DNA of 64,000 nt. It comes from Streptomyces tsukubensis. Lineage in GTDB: Bacteria > Actinomycetota > Actinomycetes > Streptomycetales > Streptomycetaceae. Under the pieces are notes generated by a model. That model worked only from the letters and a program-made list of their open reading frames with translations. It ran no database searches and was not told the DNA's origin. The stretch covers positions 7,130,001 to 7,194,000 of the forward strand of contig NZ_CP045178.1 in NCBI RefSeq assembly GCF_009296025.1. The letters run 5' to 3'. Shown in pieces: positions 50,091 through 58,751 of this stretch. How positions within the stretch are numbered: position 1 is the first letter of the stretch; each line of letters begins with the position of its first letter. Made by a program: the position numbers and the translations under genes.

Positions 50091-51341
50091 GTGCAAAACG
50101 AAGCGACCTCACCGTCGTTGACGCAGCCACTGGTGTTCGGTCAGCGCATGCAGATCCACCGGCAGAGACGGGGCCTGAGCCGCCCGGTCGTCGCAGGGCT
50201 GCTCGGTATGTCCCCCTCGTGGGTGAAACAGGTCGAGACCGGCAGAATCCAAATGCCGAGACTCCCCGTGGTGCTGCGGATCGCCGAGATCCTGCGCGTC
50301 CGTGACCTGGCCGACCTCACCGGCGACCAGACGCTCCAGGTCGACCTGTTCATCGGTCCTGGCCACCCCCGGCTGCCCGCCGTGCAGGCCGCCGTCGACA
50401 GCTTCCCCTTCACCGAGGACCGTGAGGCACCGCCCGCCACCCACCTCAGGGCCAGGCTCAGGCAGGCCTGGGCCGCCCGCCACCAGGCGCCGAACCACCG
50501 CGACGTGGTCGGCGCTCTGCTGCCGGAGCTGATCCGTGACGCCCAGCTCGCCGTACGCCAGGCCGAGACGGCCAAAGACCGGCGCGCGGGTCAGGCGGCC
50601 CTCTCCGAGGTCTACTCGCTCAGTCAGTTCTTCGTCGCCTACCAGCCCGACAGCGCACTGCTGTGGCGGATCGCGGAGCGCGGCATGGTCGCCGCCCAGG
50701 AATCGGAGGACCCGCACGCCATCGGGGTCGCCGGCTGGCTGACCGCGCAGGCCCACAGGGACACGGGACCGAACCGGTTCGACGCCGCCGACGCCGTCAC
50801 GGAAAAGGCCCTGCGCTACCTGGAGCCGTACCTGCCCGACGCCGACGACCGGGTCGTGGCCATCGCGGGAGCCCTCCAGTTCGAGGCCGGATACACCGCC
50901 GCGCGCAGGGGCGAGTCCGGTACGGCGTGGGGCTGGTGGGACCGGGCCGACCGGACTGCGGCAAGGCTCTCGCCCGGCTACTACCACCCCGTCACCAGCT
51001 TCTCCCGCGCCATCATGGGCGCCCACGCCGTCACCGTGGCCGTCGAACTCAGGGCGGGTGGCGAATCCGTACGTCAAGCCGCCGCCGCCGATGCCGTGGC
51101 GATCCCCTCCCGCCCGCGCCTCGCCCGGCACCGGATCGAGGAGGCGCGCGCCTACCACCTCGACGGACAGGCGGAGACCGCCCTCGCCACCCTGGAGAAG
51201 GCCCACCGCGCCGCGCCGGAGACCATCAAGTACAACGGGTACGCCAGGCGCATCCTCCTTGAGGAGACCGAGTCGAAGAGTCCCGCGCGACGGCGGCGTG
51301 CCGCGGCCCTCGCCGACGAACTGGGTCTGCTCGCGGCCTGA
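50091..51341 (+). CDS. XRE-family transcriptional regulator with large helical C-terminal domain
   Basis: 416 residues. The helix-turn-helix is at about residues 17-70 (FGQRMQIHRQRRGLSRPVVAGLLGMSPSWVKQVETGRIQMPRLPVVLRIAEILRV). The remaining 340 residues are tetratricopeptide-like helices, as in streptomycete XRE-TPR regulators. No DUF397 gene is adjacent; a small Cys-rich protein gene follows. Start GTG at 50091. The TGA stop abuts a copy of the same end sequence as the MITE-like element at 34398. Confidence 0.9.
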   Translation: MQNEATSPSLTQPLVFGQRMQIHRQRRGLSRPVVAGLLGMSPSWVKQVETGRIQMPRLPVVLRIAEILRVRDLADLTGDQTLQVDLFIGPGHPRLPAVQAAVDSFPFTEDREAPPATHLRARLRQAWAARHQAPNHRDVVGALLPELIRDAQLAVRQAETAKDRRAGQAALSEVYSLSQFFVAYQPDSALLWRIAERGMVAAQESEDPHAIGVAGWLTAQAHRDTGPNRFDAADAVTEKALRYLEPYLPDADDRVVAIAGALQFEAGYTAARRGESGTAWGWWDRADRTAARLSPGYYHPVTSFSRAIMGAHAVTVAVELRAGGESVRQAAAADAVAIPSRPRLARHRIEEARAYHLDGQAETALATLEKAHRAAPETIKYNGYARRILLEETESKSPARRRRAAALADELGLLAA

Positions 51342-51375
51342 GGGGTCCTTGCAATAGGGGCGCCCGATCAGGCCG
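51342..51375. mobile_element. Solo end of the MITE-like element
   Basis: GGGGTCCTTGCAATAGGGG then CGCCCGATCAGGCCG matches the right end of the element at 34398-34559 (read inward) at 30 of 34 positions, and like it directly follows a TGA, here the stop codon of the XRE gene (51339-51341). No second end was found within several hundred bases, so it is an end fragment. Confidence 0.65.
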
Positions 51376-51531
51376 GACCCGGGTGACGTGTGTGGCGGAG
51401 GTGACGTACGCGTGGGCCGTGTACGGGGCTTCGTGGTCGCGCGTACGAGCGAGGGGCAGGATTTCTGCCCCTTCGCCACCTTTGATACCTGTACGGTCGG
51501 TGAACAATCACCGAGCTCCGGGGTGCAGGCC

Positions 51532-51759
51532 ATGAACGATGCAGAGCGGTTGCCGAGACTTTCCGAACTCAGTGAACGGCAGATCCGAGGCGCGGCCTGT
51601 GTATGGTGCGCGGCGGATCTCGTGGCGGGCCAGGACGTCGACCTGGGGGAGCAGCGCTGTCTGTGGCTCTCCTACAAGGCGAGCTGGTTCCCCCGCGCCT
51701 GCCCGCACTGCGCCGAACAGCACAACGAGGTCCCCCCGCGTCACCGGCTCGCCCCCTGA
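51532..51759 (+). CDS. Small Cys-rich protein (possible zinc ribbon)
   Basis: 75 residues: MNDAERLPRLSELSERQIRG then AACVWCAADL...GEQRCLWLSYKASWFPRACPHCAEQHNEV. Two CxxC pairs (CVWC and CPHC) about 40 residues apart make a zinc-ribbon fold plausible. Small proteins of this kind commonly follow XRE regulators in Streptomyces; function unknown to me. ATG at 51532 is the first in-frame start with a plausible upstream GGGG. Confidence 0.78.
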   Translation: MNDAERLPRLSELSERQIRGAACVWCAADLVAGQDVDLGEQRCLWLSYKASWFPRACPHCAEQHNEVPPRHRLAP

Positions 51760-51849
51760 CCCCTTCGCCCCCTTCCGCGTCTTACGTCCTGACGACAGCA
51801 GAACGGTTCGAGACAGTTAGGGCGCGGGACCCTCGGGTACCCGGTCGCC

Positions 51850-52980
51850 ATGGAAGCCATCCAACGCACGGAAAGCGCCGGACGCCCACCCCACGCGGCA
51901 ACCACGGAGGGCGGCGGGCCCGGCGGGCTCGGCGACCATCTGGGACCAGCGGGAAAGAAGCCGGCCGAAGGGCTGGCCCAGGCTGTCCGCGATGTGCTCA
52001 AGGAAGAGCTGAGGGAGGCCGCGAGGGAGCGGCGGCGTACGGCTTCGCTGTACGCGGGCTCCGGCGCGGCGGCGCTCTACGCGGGCGGCGCCCTGTCCGT
52101 GGCCGTGGGACTGCTCCTGGCACTCGTCATGCCCGCTTGGTTGGCGGCGCTGATCATGGCCGTACTGCTCGGGGGCGTGGCCTATCTGCTGAGGGAGGAA
52201 GCGAGGCCAGGCGTCCGGGGGCCGCTTCGGGGCGGAGCCGGGCGGGGCCACGCGGCCACGGGCGGACCTACGGCCACGGGCGGGCCTACGGACTCGACCG
52301 TCTCAGGGGACGCGAACGTCGCGGGGCGCGGCGAGGCGAGTGAGGCAGGGCCGACCGGCGGCGGCCCGGACGATGCGCTGTCCCGCCCGTCGTCCTCCGC
52401 CTCGTCCTCCGTTTCGTCCCCCGTCTCATCGTCCGTCCCGTCCCGCGTTTCGTCTCCGGCTTCGGGCGACACGGCCGGCAGGCCGGGCGCTGCGGCGGAC
52501 CGGCCGGGCGATGGGGGTACCGGGTCAGGTGACCCGGCGGACCGGGCGGGCGATGGGGGCGTCAGGTCGGGTGACGCGTCGGACAGGTCGATCGGAGCCC
52601 GGCTCTCCTCCGCGCTTCAGAGCATCCCGCACGCCGCCGACGAAGCGGAACTGACCGACCCGCTGCGTCCGCCGCGGACCACCGCCAATCCCGGGCCTCC
52701 CGTCGCCCCGCCGGTGACCCGTACGGAGGGTGCCGCCAGGACCACCCGTTCGGCGCACTCCGCACCCGCCGACGAAGCGGCCCCCGGGGAACCTGAACCG
52801 CGCCCCGCCCGCACGGAGCGGGCCGGCAGCAGCCACCCCGAGGGCTACGTACCGCCCGTACCGCCGCCCGGCGTCGACGCGCCCGCGCCACCTGCCGAGC
52901 CCCCCACCGTGCCCCCGCGCAACTCCGGGACAGAGACCCCGCGCGACTCCGGGGCGGACCGGCCCGAGAGCGGCGGCTGA
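51850..52980 (+). CDS. Phage-holin-family membrane protein with long disordered tail
   Basis: 376 residues. Residues about 45-130 hold two close membrane helices flanked by charged helices (LAQAVRDVLKEELREAARERRRTASLYAGSGAAALYAGGALSVAVGLLLALVMPAWLAALIMAVLLGGVAYLLREEAR), the pattern of the actinobacterial phage-holin superfamily III. The other 245 residues are Gly/Ser/Pro/Asp-rich and without a fold (a run of SSSASSSVSSPVSSSV near 180). Chromosomal members are not phage lysis genes; a stress or membrane role is assumed. First of four co-directional genes. Confidence 0.82.
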   Translation: MEAIQRTESAGRPPHAATTEGGGPGGLGDHLGPAGKKPAEGLAQAVRDVLKEELREAARERRRTASLYAGSGAAALYAGGALSVAVGLLLALVMPAWLAALIMAVLLGGVAYLLREEARPGVRGPLRGGAGRGHAATGGPTATGGPTDSTVSGDANVAGRGEASEAGPTGGGPDDALSRPSSSASSSVSSPVSSSVPSRVSSPASGDTAGRPGAAADRPGDGGTGSGDPADRAGDGGVRSGDASDRSIGARLSSALQSIPHAADEAELTDPLRPPRTTANPGPPVAPPVTRTEGAARTTRSAHSAPADEAAPGEPEPRPARTERAGSSHPEGYVPPVPPPGVDAPAPPAEPPTVPPRNSGTETPRDSGADRPESGG

Positions 52981-53290
52981 GCCCGCGGGGCCACTGGGTC
53001 CGTACGGCGACTGTGGCTGCCCGGTCCTCACCGGCGCGCGCACCGAGGCCCGCGCCGGGATACTGAGCGGGACGGCCCGGTCCAAGGCCTCCCCTGTCCC
53101 CTGTCCGGGGAGGGCTCCCTCCTTGACGGGAGAGGGCTCCTCCGTGCCCGGCCGGGTCCAGGGTGCGGCAAGCGGGCAGAGCGGCACACAGCAGGACGTT
53201 CGGGCGACACAGGTACGAGGACGCGAGCAGTCCCCCCGGCCCACCGGGACCCGAGCGACACCATCGACCCCCGCGTCGGAGGCCACCACC
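52981..53290. other. Intergenic region, 310 bp
   Basis: In frame with the next gene over much of its length but without family similarity; treated as non-coding leader. An in-frame GTG at about 53140 would add some 50 residues of Arg/Gln/Ser-rich sequence to the dehydrogenase. Confidence 0.5.
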
Positions 53291-54937
53291 TTGAGCCGAT
53301 CACGAGTCGTCATCGTCGGTGCCGGATTCGCCGGCTACCAGACCGCACGCACCCTCGCCCGGCTGACCCGGCGCAGGGTGGACATCACGCTCCTCAACCC
53401 CACCGACTACTTCCTCTACGTGCCGCTGCTTCCCCAGGTCGCCGCGGGCGTCCTCGAACCGCGCCGGGTCGCGGTCTCCCTGCCCGGCACCCTGCCCCAC
53501 GTGCGGCTGGTGCTCGGTGAGGCGGACTCCATCGACCTGGAAGCGCGGTGCGTCCGCTACTCGGGACCTGAGGGCGGGCGCGGCGAGCTGTCGTACGACC
53601 GGCTCGTCCTGGCCGTCGGCAGCGTGAACAAACTACTGCCCGTGCCGGGGGTCGCCGAGTACGCGCACGGCTTCCGAGGGATTCCCGAGGCGCTGTACCT
53701 GCGCGACCACATCACCCGCCAGATCGAGCTGGCCGCGACGGCGCACGACACGGACGAACGCGTGGCGCGCCGTACCTTCGTGGTGGTCGGCGCCGGGTAC
53801 ACCGGGACCGAACTCGCCGCCCACGGCGCGCTGTTCACCGACGCCCTGGCCGGAAGACAACCGGCCGCGGACCACGCAAGGCCCCGGTGGCTACTGCTCG
53901 ACACGGCAAAGCGCATCCTTCCCGAGCTGGACGAGAAACTCTCCACCACCGCTGGCGCCGTACTGCGGGAGCGCGGTGTCGACGTACGGACGGAGACCTC
54001 CGTCGAGGAGGCGACCAAGGACGGAGTGATGCTGACCGACGGGGAGTTCGTCAGTACGAGGACGCTGGTGTGGTGCGTGGGGGTGCGCCCCGATCCCGTG
54101 ATCGCCGATGTGGGGCAGCCCCTGGACAAGGGGCGGCTCGTCGTCGATCCCTACCTGAACGTGCCGGGTCGGCCCGAGGTGTTCGCCTGCGGTGACGCGG
54201 CAGCCGTACCGGACCTGGTGAACCCCGGCAGTGTCACACCCATGACGGCCCAGCACGCGTGGCGGCACGGGAAGACGGCCGCCCGCAACGTCGCCGCGTC
54301 GCTCGGCATGGGCAGCAAGCACCCCTACCGCCACCACGACCTGGGCTTCACCGTGGACCTCGGCGGGGTCAAGGCCGCCGCCAACCCCCTGGGTGTCTCG
54401 CTCTCCGGGCCCCTCGCGGGAGCCGTGACCCGCGGCTACCACCTCGCCGCGATGCCGGGCAACCGGGTCAGGGTCGCCGCCGACTGGCTCCTCGACGCGG
54501 TGCTGCCGCGCCAGGCCGTGCAACTCGGACTCGTACGGTCCTGGTCCGTACCTCTGGACAGCTCGTCACCGGAACTCGCACGAGTGCCGGGGCATCCCGG
54601 GACGGATCCCGGGGAGGAGGGGCAGGGGGCCGGGCGCGATCAGCGTACTTCCGACTCCGACTCCGACTCTTCCTCCGCCTCCGAGGACAAGGGTGAGGCG
54701 GCGAGCGGTACGCCGGCCAAGAGCATGGACCCCGCACGGTGGCAGCCCACCAAGCCAAAGTTCACCGGAAACAACCCCACCGGCAGTAACCCCACCGACG
54801 AAAACCCCACCGGCAGTAACCCCACCAGAAACACCCCCACCCGAAACACCCCCACCGGAAACGAACCGCCGGAGTCCGGCAGCCGTCCGAGCGACGGCCG
54901 TCCGGGGCCGGGGAACGCGCGAAAGGAGCAACCGTGA
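53291..54937 (+). CDS. Type II NADH dehydrogenase-like FAD oxidoreductase with repeat tail
   Basis: 548 residues from the TTG at 53291, chosen because GGAGG lies 8 bases upstream and it opens the first Rossmann motif (VVIVGAGFAGYQTARTLARL). The NADH-binding motif VVVGAGYTGTELAAHG and FAD segment VFACGDAAAVPD complete the NDH-2/pyridine-nucleotide-disulfide fold, which passes electrons from NADH to quinones without pumping. After residue 430 comes a hydrophilic tail with (D/S)SDSDSDSSS and a run of about seven pentapeptide units of the type (G/R)(S/N)(N/T)PT. Followed by transketolase with a GTGA overlap. Confidence 0.87.
   Translation: MSRSRVVIVGAGFAGYQTARTLARLTRRRVDITLLNPTDYFLYVPLLPQVAAGVLEPRRVAVSLPGTLPHVRLVLGEADSIDLEARCVRYSGPEGGRGELSYDRLVLAVGSVNKLLPVPGVAEYAHGFRGIPEALYLRDHITRQIELAATAHDTDERVARRTFVVVGAGYTGTELAAHGALFTDALAGRQPAADHARPRWLLLDTAKRILPELDEKLSTTAGAVLRERGVDVRTETSVEEATKDGVMLTDGEFVSTRTLVWCVGVRPDPVIADVGQPLDKGRLVVDPYLNVPGRPEVFACGDAAAVPDLVNPGSVTPMTAQHAWRHGKTAARNVAASLGMGSKHPYRHHDLGFTVDLGGVKAAANPLGVSLSGPLAGAVTRGYHLAAMPGNRVRVAADWLLDAVLPRQAVQLGLVRSWSVPLDSSSPELARVPGHPGTDPGEEGQGAGRDQRTSDSDSDSSSASEDKGEAASGTPAKSMDPARWQPTKPKFTGNNPTGSNPTDENPTGSNPTRNTPTRNTPTGNEPPESGSRPSDGRPGPGNARKEQP
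54765..54862 (+). repeat. 15-bp coding repeat in the dehydrogenase tail
   Basis: Near-repeats of the 15-mer AACCCCACCGGCAGT encode the TGSNP, TDENP, TRNTP and TGNEP pentapeptides at the C-terminus of the oxidoreductase. Because the unit is a multiple of three, copy-number change would lengthen or shorten the tail without a frameshift. Confidence 0.8.
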
Positions 54938-56802
54938 CGAACGTGACCATGAACCACGACGAAATCACCGAACTGGCCGAACTGGGACAGCAGTTGCGAG
55001 TGGACTCGGTGCGCGCCACGGCGGCGGCCGGGTCCGGGCATGCCACGTCATCGATGTCCGCGGCCGACCTGACCGCAGTGCTCTTCGCCCGCCATCTGCG
55101 CTACGACTTCGAGAACCCGGAGAGCCCGTCCAACGACCGGTTCATTCTCTCCAAGGGTCACGCCTCGCCCGTGCTGTACGCCGCGTACAAGGCGGCTGGG
55201 GCCATCACCGACGACGAGCTGATGACCTTCCGCACGTACGGCAGCCGTCTGGATGGCCATCCGACCCCGCGCATCCCGTGGGTCGACGTGGCGACCGGTT
55301 CCCTGGGGCAGGGGCTCCCGGTCGGCGTCGGTATGGCCCTGACGGCCAAGCGCCTCGACCGTACCGACTGCCGTGTCTGGGTCATGTGCGGGGACAGCGA
55401 GCTGGCCGAGGGGTCGATCTGGGAGGCGGCCGAGCAGGCCGGCTACGACCATCTCGACAATCTCACCGCCATCGTCGACGTCAACCGGCTCGGCCAGCGC
55501 GGCCCGACCAGGCACGGCCACGACCTGGACGCCTACGCCCGCAGGTTCCACGCCTTCGGCTGGCACACCATCGAGGTCGACGGGCACGACGTGGGGGCCA
55601 TCGACGCCGCCTACCAGGAAGCCGCGTCGACGGCCGGCGAACCCACGGTGATCCTCGCCCGCACCCTCAAAGGCAAGGGCGTCGCCGCCACCGAGGACCG
55701 CGAGGGGCTGCACGGCAAGCCGTTGAAGGACAGTGAAGGGGCCATCAGGGAGCTGGGCGGAGTACGGAACATCCGCATCCAGGTCCAGCGGCCCACCGGG
55801 GCCGAGGCGCTGGCCCGGCACGAGGGACGGCTCGAACTGCCCAGGTACGACAAGGGCGGTGACGAGGTCGCGACCCGTAACGCCTTCGGTGAGGCGTTGA
55901 CGGCGCTGGGCTCGGCGCGCGGGGACGTCGTGACGCTGGACGGAGAGGTGGGCGACTCGACCAGGGCGGAGTTCTTCTCGAAGGAACACCCGGATCGTTA
56001 CTTCGAGTTCTTCATCGCCGAGCAGCAACTCGTCGCGGCGGCGGTCGGCATGGCGGCGCGCGGCTGGACCCCGTACGCCTCGACGTTCGCGGCTTTCCTG
56101 ACCCGCGCCCACGACTTCATCAGGATGGCCGCCATCAGCGACGTCGCCATCAATCTGGTGGGCTCGCACGCGGGGGTGGAGATCGGCGAGGACGGGCCGT
56201 CCCAGATGGGTGTCGAGGACCTGTCGATGTTCCGCGCCATCCACAAATCCACTGTGCTCTACCCGTGCGACGCCAACCAGACCGCGCGTCTGACGGCGGA
56301 GATGGCAGGGCTGCCGGGCGTCTCCTACCTGCGGACCTCTCGTAGCGGCATGCCGGTGATCTACGGCCCCGACGAGGAGTTCCACGTGGGCGGCTCCAAG
56401 GTGCTGCGCTCGGGCGACGCGGACCGGGTGACCGTCATCGGGGCGGGGCAGACCGTCCACGAGGCGCTGGCCGCCGCCGATGTCCTGGCAGGCGAGGGCG
56501 TCGACGTGCGGGTCATCGACCTCTACTCGGTCAAGCCCGTCGACCGGCGGACCCTGCGGGAGGCCGCCTCGGCGACGGGGTGCCTGCTCACCGTCGAGGA
56601 CCACCACGAGGAGGGCGGCATCGGTGACGCCGTACTCGACGCCTTCCACGACGGCAGGCCCACCCCGCGGCTGGTACGGCTCGCGGTCCGTATGATGCCC
56701 GGCTCGGGCAAGCCGGAGGAACTGCTGCGCGCGGCCGGAATCGACGCCGAGTCCATCGCGGCCGCGGTGCGGTTGCTGGTCGAGGAAGCAGTGGTCCGCT
56801 GA
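54934..56802 (+). CDS. tkt: Transketolase
   Basis: 622 residues, near the short end of the family. Thiamine-diphosphate binding: CGDSELAEGSIWEAAEQAG and the terminal N of IVDVNRLGQ; the motif opens GDS where most transketolases have GDG. SAADLTAVLFARHLRYD, SKGHASPVLYAAYKAAGAI and GSLGQGLPVGVGMALTAKRL lie in the first domain; the pyrimidine-binding domain has the conserved Glu (FFIAEQQLVAAAVGMAARG). It moves C2 units in the pentose phosphate pathway. GTG start overlaps the dehydrogenase stop (GTGA). It is co-directional with, and perhaps co-transcribed from, the dehydrogenase. Confidence 0.93.
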   Translation: MTNVTMNHDEITELAELGQQLRVDSVRATAAAGSGHATSSMSAADLTAVLFARHLRYDFENPESPSNDRFILSKGHASPVLYAAYKAAGAITDDELMTFRTYGSRLDGHPTPRIPWVDVATGSLGQGLPVGVGMALTAKRLDRTDCRVWVMCGDSELAEGSIWEAAEQAGYDHLDNLTAIVDVNRLGQRGPTRHGHDLDAYARRFHAFGWHTIEVDGHDVGAIDAAYQEAASTAGEPTVILARTLKGKGVAATEDREGLHGKPLKDSEGAIRELGGVRNIRIQVQRPTGAEALARHEGRLELPRYDKGGDEVATRNAFGEALTALGSARGDVVTLDGEVGDSTRAEFFSKEHPDRYFEFFIAEQQLVAAAVGMAARGWTPYASTFAAFLTRAHDFIRMAAISDVAINLVGSHAGVEIGEDGPSQMGVEDLSMFRAIHKSTVLYPCDANQTARLTAEMAGLPGVSYLRTSRSGMPVIYGPDEEFHVGGSKVLRSGDADRVTVIGAGQTVHEALAAADVLAGEGVDVRVIDLYSVKPVDRRTLREAASATGCLLTVEDHHEEGGIGDAVLDAFHDGRPTPRLVRLAVRMMPGSGKPEELLRAAGIDAESIAAAVRLLVEEAVVR

Positions 56803-56852
56803 GACCGGTGTGAACGGGCGCGCCCACCACCGGGCCCGCCGAACGTACTGAC

Positions 56853-56890
56853 CTCCGGCCCGGCCCCCACGTCAGGGGACCGGGCCGGAG
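56853..56890 (+). terminator. Terminator after transketolase
   Basis: CTCCGGCCCGG (56853-56863) pairs with CCGGGCCGGAG (56880-56890); the adjacent CCCCC and GGGG extend the stem. It begins 50 bp after the transketolase stop. Confidence 0.8.
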
Positions 56891-56945
56891 CGCGTGCCAA
56901 CCGAAGTGCGTGCCAACCGAAGTGCGTGCCCATCCGGGTGCGGAC
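56890..56945. repeat. GTGCGTGCCAACCGAA repeat before the acid-tailed gene
   Basis: Two perfect 16-bp copies plus degenerate copies to about 56965. It fills part of the 318-bp gap 56803-57120; the rest has no recognisable signal besides the terminator. Confidence 0.65.
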
Positions 56946-57120
56946 CGATCGGAGTGCGTCCCAAGAGGTCGGTCGGGGCGTCGGGAGGCCTGGGTTCCGC
57001 CACACAGGCAGAAGGTGCGAACGGGCAATCGAAACGTGAAGCGCGGGTACACGACGGAGGACGGGACGGCGGCAACACCACGGGGCGAGGACATGCCCCT
57101 GGATGACGGGACTACACCAC

Positions 57121-57627
57121 ATGAATCGCATCGCACTGGGCCTCGCGGTAGGCGTCGGCTACATACTGGGGCGCACCAAGAAGGCCAAGTTCGCCTTCGC
57201 CGTTGCCACGTTCGTGGCGGGCCGACGCACCCAGCTGAGTGTCCAGGGCATCAGCGGACTGGTGGGCGACCTGGTGTCCGAACAGATCGCGGCCAACCCC
57301 CAGTTCAAGGAAGTCAGCGACAAGCTCAAGGACATGGGCGCCAACGCGGCGGACGGGCTGCTGACCCGGACCCTCGACGGCCTCGCCGACCGCATCGCCG
57401 ACAGGACCGACACGGTCCGCGACCACATCGCCGACGACCTCGGCCGCCCGCGCCCCTCCGAAGAGCCGCTGGACGAGGACGAGGACGAGGACGAGGCGTA
57501 CGAGGACGAAGAGTCCCATGAGGACGACGAGGACGAAGTGGACGACGACGAGGTGGATGACGACGAGTCGTACGACGACGAGGTGGATGACGACGAGGAA
57601 GAGGGGGCGCGGTACGCGAGGCGGTAG
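57121..57627 (+). CDS. Small membrane-associated protein with acidic tail
   Basis: 168 residues. N-terminal hydrophobic segment MNRIALGLAVGVGYILGRTKKAKFAFAVATFVAG, an amphipathic middle (SEQIAANPQFKEVSDKLKDMGANAADGLLTRTLDGLADRIADRT) and a C-terminal run of nearly 50 residues that is mostly Asp and Glu. Similar streptomycete proteins are often mislabelled DNA primase; no primase motif is present. The acid tail could bind cations or basic proteins. ATG at 57121 is preferred over the ATG at 57103 because it starts the conserved MNR(I/V)ALGL motif. Confidence 0.8.
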   Translation: MNRIALGLAVGVGYILGRTKKAKFAFAVATFVAGRRTQLSVQGISGLVGDLVSEQIAANPQFKEVSDKLKDMGANAADGLLTRTLDGLADRIADRTDTVRDHIADDLGRPRPSEEPLDEDEDEDEAYEDEESHEDDEDEVDDDEVDDDESYDDEVDDDEEEGARYARR

Positions 57628-57748
57628 ACGGTAGACGGCAGGCGGTGAGCGGTCGGCCCAGCTGTGCTCGGCCCTCACCCTTGTACGTACCGCGCTCACG
57701 CGTGCCGCCGCGCCCCCCGGGGTGGCGCCCGTCAGAAATGCCGGACCC

Positions 57749-58558
57749 TCAGATCCGGCAGAGGATCTCCCCGTGCAGACAGGTGAACCAACCGTCCTCC
57801 TGGCGTCCCCACTCCCGCCACGCCTCGGAGATCGCCTCCAGTCCCGCCCGGTCCGTGTGACCGCCCTCCAGGGCGCGGTCCGCGTAGGACGAGGCCAGCG
57901 TCCGGTCCGCCCACAGACCGCTCCACCAGGCGCGCTCCTCGGGTGAGGCGTAGCACCAGGTGCCGGCCGTCGAGGTGATGTCACGGAAACCGGCTTCCAG
58001 GGCCCAGGACTTCAGCCGTCGTCCGGCATCCGGCTCGCCGCCGTTGGCCCGCGCGACCCGCTCGTAGACGTCCAGCCACTCGTCCATGCCAGGGACGCCC
58101 GGGTACCACGTCATGGCCGCGTAGTCCGCGTCGCGGACGGCGACCAGGCCACCCGGTTTCGTCACGCGTCGCATCTCCCGCAGGGCCTGGACCGGATCGC
58201 CCACGTGCTGGAGCACCTGGTGCGCGTGGACCACGCAGAAGGTGTCGTCCGGGTAGTCGAGCGCGTGCACGTCGGCCGTCGCGAACTCGATGTTCGACAG
58301 CCCGCGCCCGGCGGCTTCCGCCCGCGCCTTCGTCAGGACGTCGTCCGACGCGTCGACCCCCGTGACATGGCCCCGCGGCACCAGTTCGGCGAGATCGGCC
58401 GTGATGGTGCCGGGGCCGCAGCCGATGTCGAGGATCTTCATGTGCGGCTTCAACTCGCCGAGGAGGTACGCCGCGGAGTTGGCGGCGGTACGCCAGGTGT
58501 GCGAGCGCAGCACCGACTCGTGGTGCCCGTGTGTGTAGACGGCGGTTTCCCTCGGCAT
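57749..58558 (-). CDS. SAM-dependent methyltransferase (UbiE/Methyltransf_11 type)
   Basis: 269 residues. SAM motif I MKILDIGCGPGTITADLAEL at about residue 40, motif II VTGVDASDDVL, and motif post-I FATADVHALDYPDDTFCVVHAHQVLQHV; DAL-like segment LREMRRVTKPGGLVAVRD. Typical small-molecule or quinone-type methyltransferase; the substrate is unknown. ATG at 58558 with AGGAGC-type sequence upstream. Confidence 0.9.
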   Translation of the reverse strand: MPRETAVYTHGHHESVLRSHTWRTAANSAAYLLGELKPHMKILDIGCGPGTITADLAELVPRGHVTGVDASDDVLTKARAEAAGRGLSNIEFATADVHALDYPDDTFCVVHAHQVLQHVGDPVQALREMRRVTKPGGLVAVRDADYAAMTWYPGVPGMDEWLDVYERVARANGGEPDAGRRLKSWALEAGFRDITSTAGTWCYASPEERAWWSGLWADRTLASSYADRALEGGHTDRAGLEAISEAWREWGRQEDGWFTCLHGEILCRI

Positions 58559-58751
58559 GCCGTAGCTCCTTCGCTCGATGACGGCAGCGGTGTGCGTGGG
58601 GAGAAGCGAAAAGAACTCCTCGACACGACGGCTACGCTACGCCGCCATGTCGAGGAGTGAGATGGGTGTCTTGCTATGTGGTCACCGGGTGAGTGTCACC
58701 GGGTGGGTGGGGGAGTGCGCGCGGACGTCTCGGCGGGGGCGGTCCCGGCGA

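Noticed and set aside
51850..52980. Holin-family gene as evidence for a prophage
   Set aside because: No lysin, portal, terminase or tail genes; its neighbours are metabolic, and chromosomal members of this family are common.
52730..53290. Extension of the NDH-2-like gene upstream to an ATG at 52730 (735 aa)
   Set aside because: It would overlap the holin-family gene by 250 bp in another frame; the TTG at 53291 with GGAGG begins exactly at the Rossmann motif.
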